From GCA-002050365 sp038235165 (lineage in GTDB: Bacteria > Acidobacteriota > Blastocatellia > Pyrinomonadales > Pyrinomonadaceae): a DNA stretch of 64,000 bases. The DNA is taken from contig JBBSUG010000014.1 of assembly GCA_038235165.1 (NCBI GenBank), positions 57,361 through 121,360 on the forward strand, read 5' to 3'. Positions 42,654 to 52,675 of the stretch are shown in pieces. The notes beneath the pieces are model-generated. The model did no database searches. It was not told where the DNA came from and saw nothing but the letters and a program-made list of their open reading frames with translations. Numbering within the stretch: the stretch's first letter is position 1; each line of letters opens with the position of its first letter. The position numbers were made by a program, and so were the translations under genes.

Positions 42654-43775
42654 ATGGCTGCAATAATTGAAAGGCGTAATTTTAAGGATTTCGATTGGCT
42701 GATTGCGATTCTCGCAGTCGCCATCGTCAGTTTCGGGGTGTGGCAAATCTACAACGCACAGCCGAATGAATCCTACTGGTCAAAACAAATTATCGGTTTG
42801 TTCATTGCGCTGACCGCGATGTTCGTCGTTGCCTTCACCGATTACCGGCGCGTAATTGATGCCGCGCCGTTTTTCTATGGAATCGGATTGTTTCTGCTCG
42901 TGATCGTTTTGATTCCCGGAATTGGAATGCGAATAAACGGTCAGCAGTGCTGGATCAGAGTTCCCGTCGTCGGACAGTTTCAACCGTCGGAGTTTGTCAA
43001 AATTCCGGTTATTCTGATGCTCGCCAAATATTTCGGCACGCGTAAAGACGGAACCTTAAAATTAAAAGAAATTTTCATCGGCAGTTTAATACTGGCGGTT
43101 CCGGTCGGTTTGATTTTGCTCGAACCGGATATGGGACAGTCAATCACTTATTTTCCGATTCTTGCCGTGATGCTGTTCTTGTCGGCAGTTAAAATGCGTT
43201 ATGTAGTTTTGACGCTGGTGGCGATTGCGGTAATGATGCCCGTCGGTTACTGGGTCGGTGTTCAGACCGGAAAATTAAAAGGCTACAAAAAAGAGCGGAT
43301 AGATGTCATTATTGACCCGGAAAGTGCCGACCCGCGCGGCTATGCTTACCACACGATTCAATCAATGATTACGGTCGGCAAAGGCGGATTGTCGGGCATC
43401 AAAGGCGACACCGAAACTTCGCAGAGTGCGCTCAAATTTCTGCCCGAACCGCACAGCGATTTCATTTTCGCGGTAACGGCTGAGAATACTGGCTTTATCG
43501 GTTGTATTTCACTTCTGTTAGCCTATGCGATGCTTTTGTCGAGACTCATCGCTGGTGCGCGGCAGGCACCTGACCGCGCCGGGATGATGGTCATTATGGC
43601 AATTGTGGGAGAACTGGCTTTTCAGATATTTATGAATGTCGGGATGGTGCTAGGATTTCTGCCGGTAATCGGCGTTCCGCTGCCGCTAATGAGTGCAGGA
43701 CTGTCAGCGGTTCTGGCGACGTTTATTGCTATCGGTTTTGTCATCAGCGTTAAAATGCGCCGATTTGTAAATTAA
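42654..43775 (+). CDS. rodA: Rod-shape peptidoglycan polymerase RodA
   Basis: 373 aa SEDS-family glycosyltransferase with about ten transmembrane helices. Conserved segments: WIRVPVVGQFQPSEFVKIPV, the catalytic-Asp region LLEPDMGQS and FLPEPHSDFIFAVTAENTGF, and the family end PLPLMSAGLSAVLATFIAIG. Polymerises lipid II together with PBP2 encoded just upstream. Confidence 0.96.
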   Translation: MAAIIERRNFKDFDWLIAILAVAIVSFGVWQIYNAQPNESYWSKQIIGLFIALTAMFVVAFTDYRRVIDAAPFFYGIGLFLLVIVLIPGIGMRINGQQCWIRVPVVGQFQPSEFVKIPVILMLAKYFGTRKDGTLKLKEIFIGSLILAVPVGLILLEPDMGQSITYFPILAVMLFLSAVKMRYVVLTLVAIAVMMPVGYWVGVQTGKLKGYKKERIDVIIDPESADPRGYAYHTIQSMITVGKGGLSGIKGDTETSQSALKFLPEPHSDFIFAVTAENTGFIGCISLLLAYAMLLSRLIAGARQAPDRAGMMVIMAIVGELAFQIFMNVGMVLGFLPVIGVPLPLMSAGLSAVLATFIAIGFVISVKMRRFVN

Positions 43776-43879
43776 AATGTCAACATTGAATCGGATTTCG
43801 ATAAATTAATGCAGAAACACGCACGGAGTAAGTGTGTCTTCGCATTTGAAGCGAAAATCCTATAAAAGAAATAAAGATA

Positions 43880-46480
43880 ATGAAAAGTATTAAGACTAAA
43901 GAAATTGAATCAACCGAGCCGAAAAAGCGTAGTTTTTGGAGCTATATTTGGATTCCGGCGGCACTTGTTCTGGCACTGTCGGCGGGAGCATTAACGGGCA
44001 TTTTGGCTTCTACTTATCTTAATAATTCGCGTTACGCGACGGAAGTTTCTGCTCTCGCTACGTATCGTCCGCCGCAGGTGACGACAATTTATGCGGATGA
44101 CGGTGAGACGATTTTATCGGAATTCGCGCTTGAAAAACGGATCCCGATCAAAGAGGGCGAGATTCCGAAAAATGTCGAGGACGCGCTGCTTTCAATTGAA
44201 GATAACCGTTTTTACGACCACATCGGCATTGACCCGTACCGCATCGCGGGGGCGGCTTTCAAAAATATTACCGGCGGCAAATTGGAAGGTGCGTCAACAA
44301 TAACGCAGCAACTCGCCAAAAATCTTTTTCTTTCGCGCGAACAAACCTACACCCGCAAGATCAGCGAATGGATGATGGCTCTTGAAATCGAGCGGTTATA
44401 TACCAAGCGACAGATACTTGAAATGTATATGAACTACGTTTTTCTCGGCGCGGGTTCATACGGTTTTGAAGCCGGGGCGCGAACTTATTTCGGCAAGTCG
44501 TTAAAAGATTTGAATTTAGAAGAAGCCGCTTTGCTCGCCGCGATTCCGAAATCGCCTGAATATTCGCCGACGCGCAACATCGAAAAAGCAAAAGACCGCC
44601 GCGACACCGTGCTTGACCAGATGGCGAAATACGGAAAAATCACTCAGTCGGAAGCCGATGCCGCTAAATCCAAGCCGATTAAGTTGGCGGATACGGCTTA
44701 TTATCAATCGCTGCCGAAATCAACTCCATGGGATTACCCGGTCGAAGAAGTTCGTAAATATCTGGAAGAAAAGTACACGACCCGCGTGGCGCAGGGCGGT
44801 CTAAAAGTTTATACGACGATCAGTGTTGACGCGCAAAAACTCGCCACTAAAGTTATTCGCGAAAATTTGCGGCAGTATGACCGTAGCCGCTCGTGGCGTT
44901 CCGATTACGAAAACGCGCTGCTTGATGACAGCAATCAACCGATAACCGATCAAAAAGAAATTGACCGCACCTTGAAATCGTTCAAACACGCCGATTGGTA
45001 CGGCGATAATTATGCCAAAGGCGAATATATCAAGGGTCTAGTGATGAAGGTGGAACCGGCGAAAGACGAAGCGTTAGTGCGTTTCGGCAGGTATAAAGCC
45101 GTTGTCACCGCCAAAGATATGGGCAGAAGCGGCAAAAAACCCGGCAGCGAATTGAAAGTCGGTTTTCTGCCGGAGTTTGAAATAAAGGAAGTCAACGAAG
45201 ATGACCAGACTTTGCAGGTCGCCCTTTCACAGGTGCCGGAAGTGCAGGCTTCGATGATTACGCTCAACTCTCACACGGGCGAAATTGTCTCGATGGTGGG
45301 CGGCTATGATTTTCACACCAGTAAATTTAACAATGCGACTCAGGGTTTGCGGCAAACCGGTTCGTGTTATAAACCCTTCGTTTACACAGCAGCGGTCGAG
45401 TGGGGAATGACTCCCGATTCAATCGTCAGCGGTGCGCCGATTAAAAAAGGCAATTGGATGCCGCACAACTACGACGGTTCGCTCAGCAGCGGAAATATGC
45501 CGATGAAAACCGCGCTGGCAAAATCTATGAATATTCAGGCGGTTCACCTGCTTGAACAGGTCGGGGTTCAAACCGGTGCACAAATGGTCAGACGCTTCGG
45601 CATCACCAACCCGATGGCTCCGAGTCTGCCGTCAGCTCTCGGCGCAAGCGAAGTTTCACTGATTGAAATGGTTTCCGCCTACTCCGTTTTTCCGAATAAG
45701 GGAGTTCGTGCCACTCCGCATTTAATTCGTAAAGTATATAGCCGCGACGGAACTTTACTTGAAGAATCAAACGAAGCAACATCAAAAGTAACCAGCGAAT
45801 ATGTCGCCGGAACGATGGTTGAGATGATGCAGGGCGTGACTCGTCCGGGCGGAACTGCACCGGGAGCAAATGCCGCCGGTCAGCCGCTGGCGGGCAAGAC
45901 CGGCACGGTTAACGACCACACGGACGTTTGGTTTATCGGTTATACGCCGACCTATGTGACCGGTGTGTGGATGGGAAATCCTGAAAAGAAAGTAAATCTC
46001 GGCGGAAATATGACCGGCGGACACGGCGCACTTCCCTACTTCAACGCTTTTATGAGCGAATTTATGAAAGGCAAACCGAAAGATAGTTTTTACAAAACGC
46101 CCGATATGCCTTCCGACATAAAATCACTGGTCGAACAGCGCAAACGTGAAGAACTCGAAAAACTCGAAAAAGCTGATGAAGAGGGCAGAAAGCTCGGCGT
46201 GAGTTTTAATACCGGACCAAAAACGCGGAGCAGCAAGAAGAGCGAATCATCAAACTCGGATGGCGGCGATACGCCTTCCGATGTGCCGCTGCCGACCGAT
46301 TCGACGGATAGTGCTAAACCTGAAAACACCAATCCGCCGCCGAAAGTCGCACCGCGCGAAGACACTCCGAAACCCGTTACCGCCCCGCCGCCGGTCAAAA
46401 AACCGGAACCGCCGCCGGCTGAAAAGCCGAAAGTCGAAGGCACCAAACGTAAGGGCAAAAAAGGGGACGGAGATAATTAA
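43880..46480 (+). CDS. Bifunctional penicillin-binding protein 1A
   Basis: 866 aa class A PBP. A cytosolic basic start is followed by a helix (IPAALVLALSAGALTGILAS). The GT51 domain has EDNRFYDHIGIDPYRIAGA and GGKLEGASTITQQLAKNLFL, and the transpeptidase has SxxK in TGSCYKPFVY and KTGT in AGKTGTVND. An OB-like insert lies between. The last 100 residues are Pro/Lys/Ser-rich and disordered (APPPVKKPEPPPAEKPK). Placement directly after mre-mrdA-rodA joins both wall-synthesis modes in one locus. Confidence 0.94.
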   Translation: MKSIKTKEIESTEPKKRSFWSYIWIPAALVLALSAGALTGILASTYLNNSRYATEVSALATYRPPQVTTIYADDGETILSEFALEKRIPIKEGEIPKNVEDALLSIEDNRFYDHIGIDPYRIAGAAFKNITGGKLEGASTITQQLAKNLFLSREQTYTRKISEWMMALEIERLYTKRQILEMYMNYVFLGAGSYGFEAGARTYFGKSLKDLNLEEAALLAAIPKSPEYSPTRNIEKAKDRRDTVLDQMAKYGKITQSEADAAKSKPIKLADTAYYQSLPKSTPWDYPVEEVRKYLEEKYTTRVAQGGLKVYTTISVDAQKLATKVIRENLRQYDRSRSWRSDYENALLDDSNQPITDQKEIDRTLKSFKHADWYGDNYAKGEYIKGLVMKVEPAKDEALVRFGRYKAVVTAKDMGRSGKKPGSELKVGFLPEFEIKEVNEDDQTLQVALSQVPEVQASMITLNSHTGEIVSMVGGYDFHTSKFNNATQGLRQTGSCYKPFVYTAAVEWGMTPDSIVSGAPIKKGNWMPHNYDGSLSSGNMPMKTALAKSMNIQAVHLLEQVGVQTGAQMVRRFGITNPMAPSLPSALGASEVSLIEMVSAYSVFPNKGVRATPHLIRKVYSRDGTLLEESNEATSKVTSEYVAGTMVEMMQGVTRPGGTAPGANAAGQPLAGKTGTVNDHTDVWFIGYTPTYVTGVWMGNPEKKVNLGGNMTGGHGALPYFNAFMSEFMKGKPKDSFYKTPDMPSDIKSLVEQRKREELEKLEKADEEGRKLGVSFNTGPKTRSSKKSESSNSDGGDTPSDVPLPTDSTDSAKPENTNPPPKVAPREDTPKPVTAPPPVKKPEPPPAEKPKVEGTKRKGKKGDGDN

Positions 46481-46492
46481 AGACTGAAAAAT

Positions 46493-46545
46493 AAAAATGA
46501 GGGCTGAATAAGAAGTTACACAAATCTTATTCAGCCCTCATTTTT
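46493..46545. terminator. Bidirectional Rho-independent terminator
   Basis: Perfect 21-bp stem (46493-46513 with 46525-46545) whose core is GAGGGCTGAATAAGA / TCTTATTCAGCCCTC, an 11-base loop, and T-runs on both strands between convergent genes. Confidence 0.9.
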
Positions 46546-46561
46546 ATTTATTTCTTATCCG

Positions 46562-47299
46562 TTATCCCTCAAGGAATCTTCCCAAATAATACGGCAGCAT
46601 TTTCCGCCACCAATCCCAATCGTGGTTCACATCGTAGCCCCAGACTTCACAGAGATGTGGAATTCCCTTTCGACCTAAGACACCGCAAAACTGCTTCGTC
46701 CGTTCAGGGGCTTCAAATGCTCCCTGCCCGGTAGCTATTACAATTGAATCGGCATTTTGCAGAATCGGCAAAAAGTAATCATCGTTTAGGTTTTGGACGT
46801 ACTGCATCGGGTTATTGAAATAGACATTATCATCGTAATAATCCTGCAAATACGAACGCACGTCGTAACTTCCGCTCATTGCAATGGTGCCGCGAAAATT
46901 GTCCGGGTGTTTAAAATAACAGTTTGCCGCCAAATATGCACCCAAACTTGCGCCGGTCGTCAAAGGTCGCGCATCCTGTCCGCATTCGTTACGAATCAGC
47001 GGCAGTACCTCATCCATAATATAGCGGTCATAACGCGTCAAGAGTTCGGCTTTCCACGGCGGCGAGGCCTGTTTGTTTAATAAACTGTACCGATTGACCG
47101 AATTTATCGAATAAGCGCGAATCAGCCCGTTTTCGATCAACGGTTTGATCGCGTCGAGCAGCAAAAACCGCTCATATTCGAGATAATCGGCAGCGGCAGT
47201 CGGAAACATTAACAGCGGATAACCCGCGTGTCCGTAAGCCACCAACGGCATTTCCATTCCGAGATTATGACTGTACCAAGATGTTATATCACGTCGCAT
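46562..47299 (-). CDS. Esterase family alpha/beta hydrolase
   Basis: 245 aa, no signal peptide. Nucleophile elbow in LTTGASLGAYLAANCY, oxyanion-region start PLVAYGHAGYPLLMFPTAA, and the catalytic His in VNHDWDWWRKMLPYYLGRF. Resembles the esterase D / putative esterase family. Substrate unknown. Single gene between the PBP1A terminator and the TonB receptor terminator. Confidence 0.85.
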   Translation of the reverse strand: MRRDITSWYSHNLGMEMPLVAYGHAGYPLLMFPTAAADYLEYERFLLLDAIKPLIENGLIRAYSINSVNRYSLLNKQASPPWKAELLTRYDRYIMDEVLPLIRNECGQDARPLTTGASLGAYLAANCYFKHPDNFRGTIAMSGSYDVRSYLQDYYDDNVYFNNPMQYVQNLNDDYFLPILQNADSIVIATGQGAFEAPERTKQFCGVLGRKGIPHLCEVWGYDVNHDWDWWRKMLPYYLGRFLEG

Positions 47300-47393
47300 T
47301 GAAATAGTTTCTCCAAGTTTTATTTATAATTTTGATTTAATGAGGTTAAAAGAAAAAGGCTTTAACTTCAAGTTTAGCTTAGTCGTTGTCAAA

Positions 47394-47426
47394 TAAAAAA
47401 GGGTATCGTCCCGAAGAACGACACCC
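47394..47426 (-). terminator. Rho-independent terminator of the TonB receptor gene
   Basis: On the minus strand: GGGTGTCGT, loop, ACGATACCC (one mismatch) followed by six T, about 30 bp after the stop. Confidence 0.8.
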
Positions 47427-47453
47427 ATAAAGGTTGTAAATCCCAACACTCAA

Positions 47454-50400
47454 TTAGAACTCAAATCGAGCCGCAAACTGCACCTGACGTGCCGCCGCTG
47501 CCTGAGTGATCTGTCCAAAAACCGAACTGTTGATGTTGGCAAGCTGCGTGTTGTTAAAAAAGTTCACTGTGTTGAATAAATTGAATGTTTCCATTCTCAA
47601 TTGAATGCGAAGTGTTTCGGAAAACGCGATATTTTTCAACAACGCTGCATTGACGTTGAACTGTTTAGGTCCGTTAATCAATGTCCGCCCCACATTTCCG
47701 GTCTGACCCGGATCAACGTTGAAAAACGCCTGTCCGGCAAAAGCCGAGTTAGAGTTGGTCGGAGAAATATATCCGTTAGAAGCCGTTCCGGTTGCCGGAT
47801 TGATGATCGAAGGGTTTATAAAATATATTCTTCCGTTCGCTTCGAAAACGCCGCTTAATGAACGAATTTGTTCGTTTGTCAGACTGCTGACCGCACTTTG
47901 TCTGCCAGAGCGAGCGCCGCGATTCAAAGTTCCGCGAGTATCTACAAAACTAATCGGCGCACCGGTTGATGTCTGCAAAAGTCCCGAAAGTTCGAAACCG
48001 CCGAAGATTTTGTTAACAATTCCGCCTTGATTCAAAAACATTTTACCTTTACCGAACGGTAATTGGTAAATGCCGTTAAAGTTGAAGGCGTGAGTTACAT
48101 CAAAATCGGCACGCTGTCTGTCCAATGCTTGATTTTGATTCTGAAGATAAGGTTCGAAAAGCTGTTGACTTGTTCCAACCGTATCCGTCAAGTTTTTCGA
48201 GAAGGTATAATTCGCTTGGAAATATAATCCTTTTGAAAAACGTCGCCGAAATTCAACTTGCAGCGAATTATAATCATAAGAACCCGCGTTTGTAAAAAGT
48301 TCAATCTGTCCGATATTCGGATTCGGATAGAACTTAACAAAAGGCGTGTTGTTCGGACTTGCCACTGTCGGATGATTGTTTAAGGCATTAGTTACAAATC
48401 TCTGGGCTGAATCAGCCACGATGCCGTTCCGCAAATCTGCGACGAATTGTGCCAGCGTGTAGCCGACACCGACAGCCAAAGGACCGGTTCCAACCTGGGT
48501 CGCGCCGCTTCCGGTGCGAATCAAACTCAACGCCTGACATCCGGAAACCGTTGCCGGATTGCAGAAGGGAGTGGTTGCTCCCGGCAGTGCCAGGTTTGAT
48601 TGCGCTTTCTGGAAATCAGACAAGTAGCCGTTACTGACCACATCAATTTGGTTGAGGTCAACACCTCTCGCCAAGTTTTTGCTGCGGCTTCCGACATAGC
48701 GGATTTCAAGTGCCGTGCTGCCAAAAAATTCGCGCTGGAAACCGGCACTGTACTGTTCGACCTTCGGAATTTGCAATTTAGGATCAACGACGTTAGCCGT
48801 TCCGAAACTACTTGCCAGAGCAGGTGTGTTGTTCTGCAGGAAAGTACGCGGCGGCGAAATAAATGTCGGTGCGCCGATGATCGGCAAACCCTGACTCAAA
48901 CGTGCGTTCAACGCAGTAGTTCCGCTCGGTCCGAGTGGACTATTGGTTGCTCTTCCGAGACCGACGTTAGCGGAAAGAGTCGAATTCAATGAAGTGATAA
49001 TCGAATCGTTACCGTAAATTTGGCTGTATCCTCCGCGAAGAACTGTTCGCCCTTCTCTGCCGAGCAGAAATTTACCGATACCGGATTCGACACTTGGCGA
49101 ATAAGCGATACCGATTGAAGGTGCAAAGTTGTTATAATCGGTTTTATAGTAAAGAAACTCTTTGCCGGCATTGGTGCCGATGATGTTAAAAGTTCCGTTA
49201 CCGCTCAAAAGCGAAGCAGCCGGATTATCAAGATCTGAAATTACCGGTTCCAAAGACAGCCCGTTGGCTAATTTCAAAGCCGGAAATAACTCGTAACGAA
49301 CACCGTAAGAGATAGTCAAGCCGCGTGCAGCCGACCATCTGTCCGAAGCATAAAGCGAATTATTCATATTTCGGAACGGGGAAAGATTTCTCACGGGAGC
49401 ATAACCCGATGTCGGACTCGCCGTGTTAAATCCCTGCGTTGCGCCGTTGATTAAACCGCCCAACAAAGCTAACAAACCGTTTCCGGTCGCAAGCTGGGTA
49501 GTATTGATCAAACTGCTTCCCGCTGTTCCGCCGACGTTGGCAAAGTTCGTTGTTGCCAATGTTGTCGTAGTTGCGGCATCGACGTTGGTTGTCCCAATGA
49601 TGTAATTCGGAACAGTCAGAACGTCATTGTATGAATTAATTTTGTACTTTTGGTATTGTCCGCCAAACTTCAGGGAGTGTTTGCCAACTACTATGTTGAG
49701 ATTATCCGCAAAAGTAAAAGTTTTATTGTTGCGTCCCTGATCCAGAAATACATTGTCAGTTTGACTGATAATTCCTGCAAGCGTCGAACTGGTCGTTCCT
49801 GACGGACCGAGTAAAAACGTCGGGTAAGCACTAATTCTTTTAAAAGGAACTTCACTCGTAAAAAGTCCGTAGCGAACTTCGTTGACAATGCTGTTGGAAA
49901 TTATCCGACGATATGAAAGAGAAAGAGTTTTATTTGCCGAAAACTGTGTAACATCCGGTGATTCGCTAAATCCGGTCGTATCAACGTCGGGACGGAGAAC
50001 GTTTTCTTTATTGTAGCTGAAAACGCCGTTCACACTGTCTTTGGCAGTCGCGTCAATATCAATTCTAGTGGTGTAAGAAGGACGTTCGGTGTCCTGCCGC
50101 CGGTTAAGAGCAAAACCAGTCGTATTTAATCCGTCACCGCCTGCTGCATTTCCCTGAGTCGGTAATACCGAAAGAACTCTTTGTTGAATTAGCGGGTCAA
50201 TTGTTGACGGAATTCCCCGGAATCCCTGTGCTTGAGCGAACGTCAATATATTTGACACGGTACAAACACTACCCACGGCTCCTGACGGACAGGAAATACC
50301 GCCGTTGTTGATCACGCTGCCGGCAGATGCGCGGTTGAACTGAAAAGCACCGGTTCTTGCCGAAGGAGTCAAAATCGTGCGCGTCGCGCGCGCGGAGAGC

Positions 50401-51371
50401 GGGTCTTTAATTCCTTCATATGCAAAAAAGAAAAAACCTTTGCCGTTTTCAAATACCGGACCGCCTTCACCAAAATGCGGAGTCAAAAAAGGTCCGCTGA
50501 CTTTGCCGCCGTATTGATTACGGTTGCGAAACGGCGGTTTTATAGCTACTGTAGCCTGACTGCCGTCAGCGTTGTTAGGGGTTCGGTTATTGAAGAAGTT
50601 GTTGGCTGTAAATCTTGAATTGCGGTTGTAAGCGAACAGCGCGCCGTGAAAATCCTTCTGTCCGCGCGGTGTGACGAGAATGATTTGTGCGCCGCCTGAT
50701 CCCAGGTCGGCTTCCTGATTACTGGTTGAAATTGTGAATTCACCGGTGTCGTCAACCGACGGTCTGCCGGGTGCAAAGTCGGTTGCGTTGGTGCGGATAA
50801 ACGCATCGTTGATGCTGATTCCGTCACGAGTAATGTTGGTCATCGTGGTACGCATTCCGTTGATGGACGTACCTTGAAACGGATTGCTCGCCGTTCCTGC
50901 CTGCAACGTCGTCAGATTGAGCGGGTCGCGGGTAATCAGCGGCAGCGACAAAATTTGCTGCGGACTGACCACACTTGTTACCTGTGCGCTGGTGGATGTG
51001 ATGACATCGGCACCAGCCGTCACCGTCACGGTTTCCTGAACACTGCCGACCTCTAAGGTCGGTGTCAGATTGTAATCACGTCCGATGTCAATTTTAACTT
51101 CGTTGGCAACAAAGGTCTTAAACCCTGTTGACGTTACCGTCACCGTATATAGTCCCGGTTCGAGTTGGTTAAAGCTAAAGGAGCCGCTGCCGTCTGCCGT
51201 TGCAGTTTGAGTTTTACCCGTTTGGTTAAACTTGATCTCGACGTTAGCGTTCGGTAAAACGCCGCCGTCAGGACTCGACACCACGCCGAGCAGTCGCCCT
51301 GTCGGCGTTTGAGCGAGCATAACACTCAAACTGCCGAGAACGACAAAAATGCTGAATAGTATTTTCTTCAT
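47454..51371 (-). CDS. Oar-type TonB-dependent receptor with carboxypeptidase-regulatory domain
   Basis: 1305 aa outer-membrane protein. Signal peptide (ILFSIFVVLGSLSVMLAQ), then a carboxypeptidase-D regulatory-like beta-sandwich (about 22-110: GRLLGVVSSPDGGVLPNANV; FSFNQLEPGLYTVTVTSTGF). A plug-like region follows (VTSVVSPQQILSLPLITRDP) and then a long beta-barrel with Asn/Thr-rich loops, ending in Phe (VQFAARFEF), the outer-membrane insertion signature. No clear TonB box seen. This architecture is expanded in Acidobacteriota. Substrate unknown, often complex carbohydrate or peptide. Confidence 0.92.
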   Translation of the reverse strand: MKKILFSIFVVLGSLSVMLAQTPTGRLLGVVSSPDGGVLPNANVEIKFNQTGKTQTATADGSGSFSFNQLEPGLYTVTVTSTGFKTFVANEVKIDIGRDYNLTPTLEVGSVQETVTVTAGADVITSTSAQVTSVVSPQQILSLPLITRDPLNLTTLQAGTASNPFQGTSINGMRTTMTNITRDGISINDAFIRTNATDFAPGRPSVDDTGEFTISTSNQEADLGSGGAQIILVTPRGQKDFHGALFAYNRNSRFTANNFFNNRTPNNADGSQATVAIKPPFRNRNQYGGKVSGPFLTPHFGEGGPVFENGKGFFFFAYEGIKDPLSARATRTILTPSARTGAFQFNRASAGSVINNGGISCPSGAVGSVCTVSNILTFAQAQGFRGIPSTIDPLIQQRVLSVLPTQGNAAGGDGLNTTGFALNRRQDTERPSYTTRIDIDATAKDSVNGVFSYNKENVLRPDVDTTGFSESPDVTQFSANKTLSLSYRRIISNSIVNEVRYGLFTSEVPFKRISAYPTFLLGPSGTTSSTLAGIISQTDNVFLDQGRNNKTFTFADNLNIVVGKHSLKFGGQYQKYKINSYNDVLTVPNYIIGTTNVDAATTTTLATTNFANVGGTAGSSLINTTQLATGNGLLALLGGLINGATQGFNTASPTSGYAPVRNLSPFRNMNNSLYASDRWSAARGLTISYGVRYELFPALKLANGLSLEPVISDLDNPAASLLSGNGTFNIIGTNAGKEFLYYKTDYNNFAPSIGIAYSPSVESGIGKFLLGREGRTVLRGGYSQIYGNDSIITSLNSTLSANVGLGRATNSPLGPSGTTALNARLSQGLPIIGAPTFISPPRTFLQNNTPALASSFGTANVVDPKLQIPKVEQYSAGFQREFFGSTALEIRYVGSRSKNLARGVDLNQIDVVSNGYLSDFQKAQSNLALPGATTPFCNPATVSGCQALSLIRTGSGATQVGTGPLAVGVGYTLAQFVADLRNGIVADSAQRFVTNALNNHPTVASPNNTPFVKFYPNPNIGQIELFTNAGSYDYNSLQVEFRRRFSKGLYFQANYTFSKNLTDTVGTSQQLFEPYLQNQNQALDRQRADFDVTHAFNFNGIYQLPFGKGKMFLNQGGIVNKIFGGFELSGLLQTSTGAPISFVDTRGTLNRGARSGRQSAVSSLTNEQIRSLSGVFEANGRIYFINPSIINPATGTASNGYISPTNSNSAFAGQAFFNVDPGQTGNVGRTLINGPKQFNVNAALLKNIAFSETLRIQLRMETFNLFNTVNFFNNTQLANINSSVFGQITQAAAARQVQFAARFEF

Positions 51372-51733
51372 GTTACTCTTTCCTTGTTCCTAAATTTTGA
51401 TAGAATTGAAAGTCTTCCTAATTAGTTTTATTAAGACAATAATAGTTGGAAAGCACTTCGGTCTTATCAATTGCCGTGCCACAAAAAATGAATAATAATC
51501 TGAACAAAATTATAGTGCTTTTATGACGCAGATATTGCGTTTTTGCAAAAATCTATACTTTTTTCCAAAATTATGAATTTTAAGCTAAATTTACTTCAAA
51601 TATTTTTTTGAGAGATGCGTAATTTTTGACGGTGTTTTTTGACTGCGGATGTTAAATTTATTTTTATATTTCGTTCGTTTCTGTTAATATTTTGCATTCT
51701 ACTTTCGGCATTTATTTATTTGGGTGAATTTTT
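51372..51733. other. Divergent promoter region
   Basis: About 360 bp, AT-rich, between the TonB receptor (minus) and enoyl-CoA hydratase (plus). A minus-strand TATAAT at 51509-51514 is a candidate -10 of the receptor gene with no convincing -35. No gene, RNA or repeat is seen. Confidence 0.45.
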
Positions 51734-52528
51734 ATGAACTTTGAAACGGTCAACTACGAATTACAGGAAACCACGGCGATTATCACGATGAACCGTCCCG
51801 AAGCGTTGAACGCGTTGTCGCTGCAATTGTCGAGCGATTTGCGTTCCGCCATTGAAAAAGCCGTCGAAGATAAAGCACGAGCCGTCGTTTTGACGGGAGC
51901 GGGACGGGCGTTTTGTTCGGGCGGCGATTTGCGCGAAATGCAGCAGATGTGGAAAAAAGAGGGCAGGGTCGAAGCGTTTTTGGAAGAACCGCTGGAAGTT
52001 TTGCACCGGGTTATCGTGCTGATTCGAGAAACGCCGATTCCGTTTCTCGCCGCCGTGCAGGGAGTTTGCGCGGGTGCCGGAACGAATTTTGCGCTCGCGT
52101 GCGATCTTGTCTTTGCGGCGGAAAATGCGAGTTTTAACGAAGCGTTCGTTCGCATCGGTCTGTCGCCCGACTGCGGCGGCAGTTTCTTTTTGCCGAGAGC
52201 GATTGGCGAAAAATTAGCGGCGGAAATGTTTATGACCGGCGGCACGATTGACGCAAACCGCGCCGCCCAAATCGGGATGATCAACCGTGTCGTCGCCGCC
52301 GATAACTTGATGGAAGAATCGCTGCAAATGGGAAAAAAACTCGCTCTCGCGCCGACCGGCTCAATCGGGCGCATCAAAAAAATGCTTAACGCTTCGATGT
52401 CGAACGATCTGACACAGCAACTTGAACTCGAACACCAACTGCAAATCGAATCAGGCAAATCAGACGATTTCAAAGAAGGCGTGCAGGCATTTTTTGAAAA
52501 ACGTCAGCCGAATTTTACGGGCAGTTGA
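51734..52528 (+). CDS. Enoyl-CoA hydratase/isomerase family protein
   Basis: 264 aa crotonase fold. Oxyanion-hole segments LTGAGRAFCSGGDLREM and AVQGVCAGAGTNFALACDLV, then FVRIGLSPDCGGSFFLPRAI. In the second catalytic Glu position of classical hydratases I see Asp-Cys (SPDCGG), typical of PaaG-like isomerases. So an isomerase or other crotonase reaction is as likely as hydration. It could act with the thiolase at 25.3 kb. Confidence 0.9.
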   Translation: MNFETVNYELQETTAIITMNRPEALNALSLQLSSDLRSAIEKAVEDKARAVVLTGAGRAFCSGGDLREMQQMWKKEGRVEAFLEEPLEVLHRVIVLIRETPIPFLAAVQGVCAGAGTNFALACDLVFAAENASFNEAFVRIGLSPDCGGSFFLPRAIGEKLAAEMFMTGGTIDANRAAQIGMINRVVAADNLMEESLQMGKKLALAPTGSIGRIKKMLNASMSNDLTQQLELEHQLQIESGKSDDFKEGVQAFFEKRQPNFTGS

Positions 52529-52551
52529 AAAATTAAATTGTATTGTGAGGG

Positions 52552-52590
52552 AAAAAGCCGCCGGGGTTAAACCTGCCGGCTTTTTCTTTT
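52552..52590 (+). terminator. Rho-independent terminator
   Basis: Stem beginning AAAAAGCCG and closing CGGCTTTTT with interruptions in the upper part, then TCTTTT. Just after the enoyl-CoA hydratase. Confidence 0.75.
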
Positions 52591-52663
52591 TAGTTCTTTG
52601 TCCTTTGTCTTGTGCATTTCGGAGTAAAACAAACTGACCATTAACTTAAAAACAAAGAACTAA
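52590..52663. repeat. Heptamer tract with inverted partner
   Basis: TTAGTTC, TTTGTCC, TTTGTCT (52590-52610). A 12-bp perfect inverted match TTAGTTCTTTGT / ACAAAGAACTAA pairs 52590-52601 with 52652-52663. Confidence 0.5.
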
Positions 52664-52675
52664 TACAGAAATTAT

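Noticed and set aside
51754..52473. Long minus-strand open frame (239 codons) opposite enoyl-CoA hydratase
   Set aside because: Composition (Ser/Ala/Arg) is that of a shadow frame; the plus strand has all crotonase motifs.
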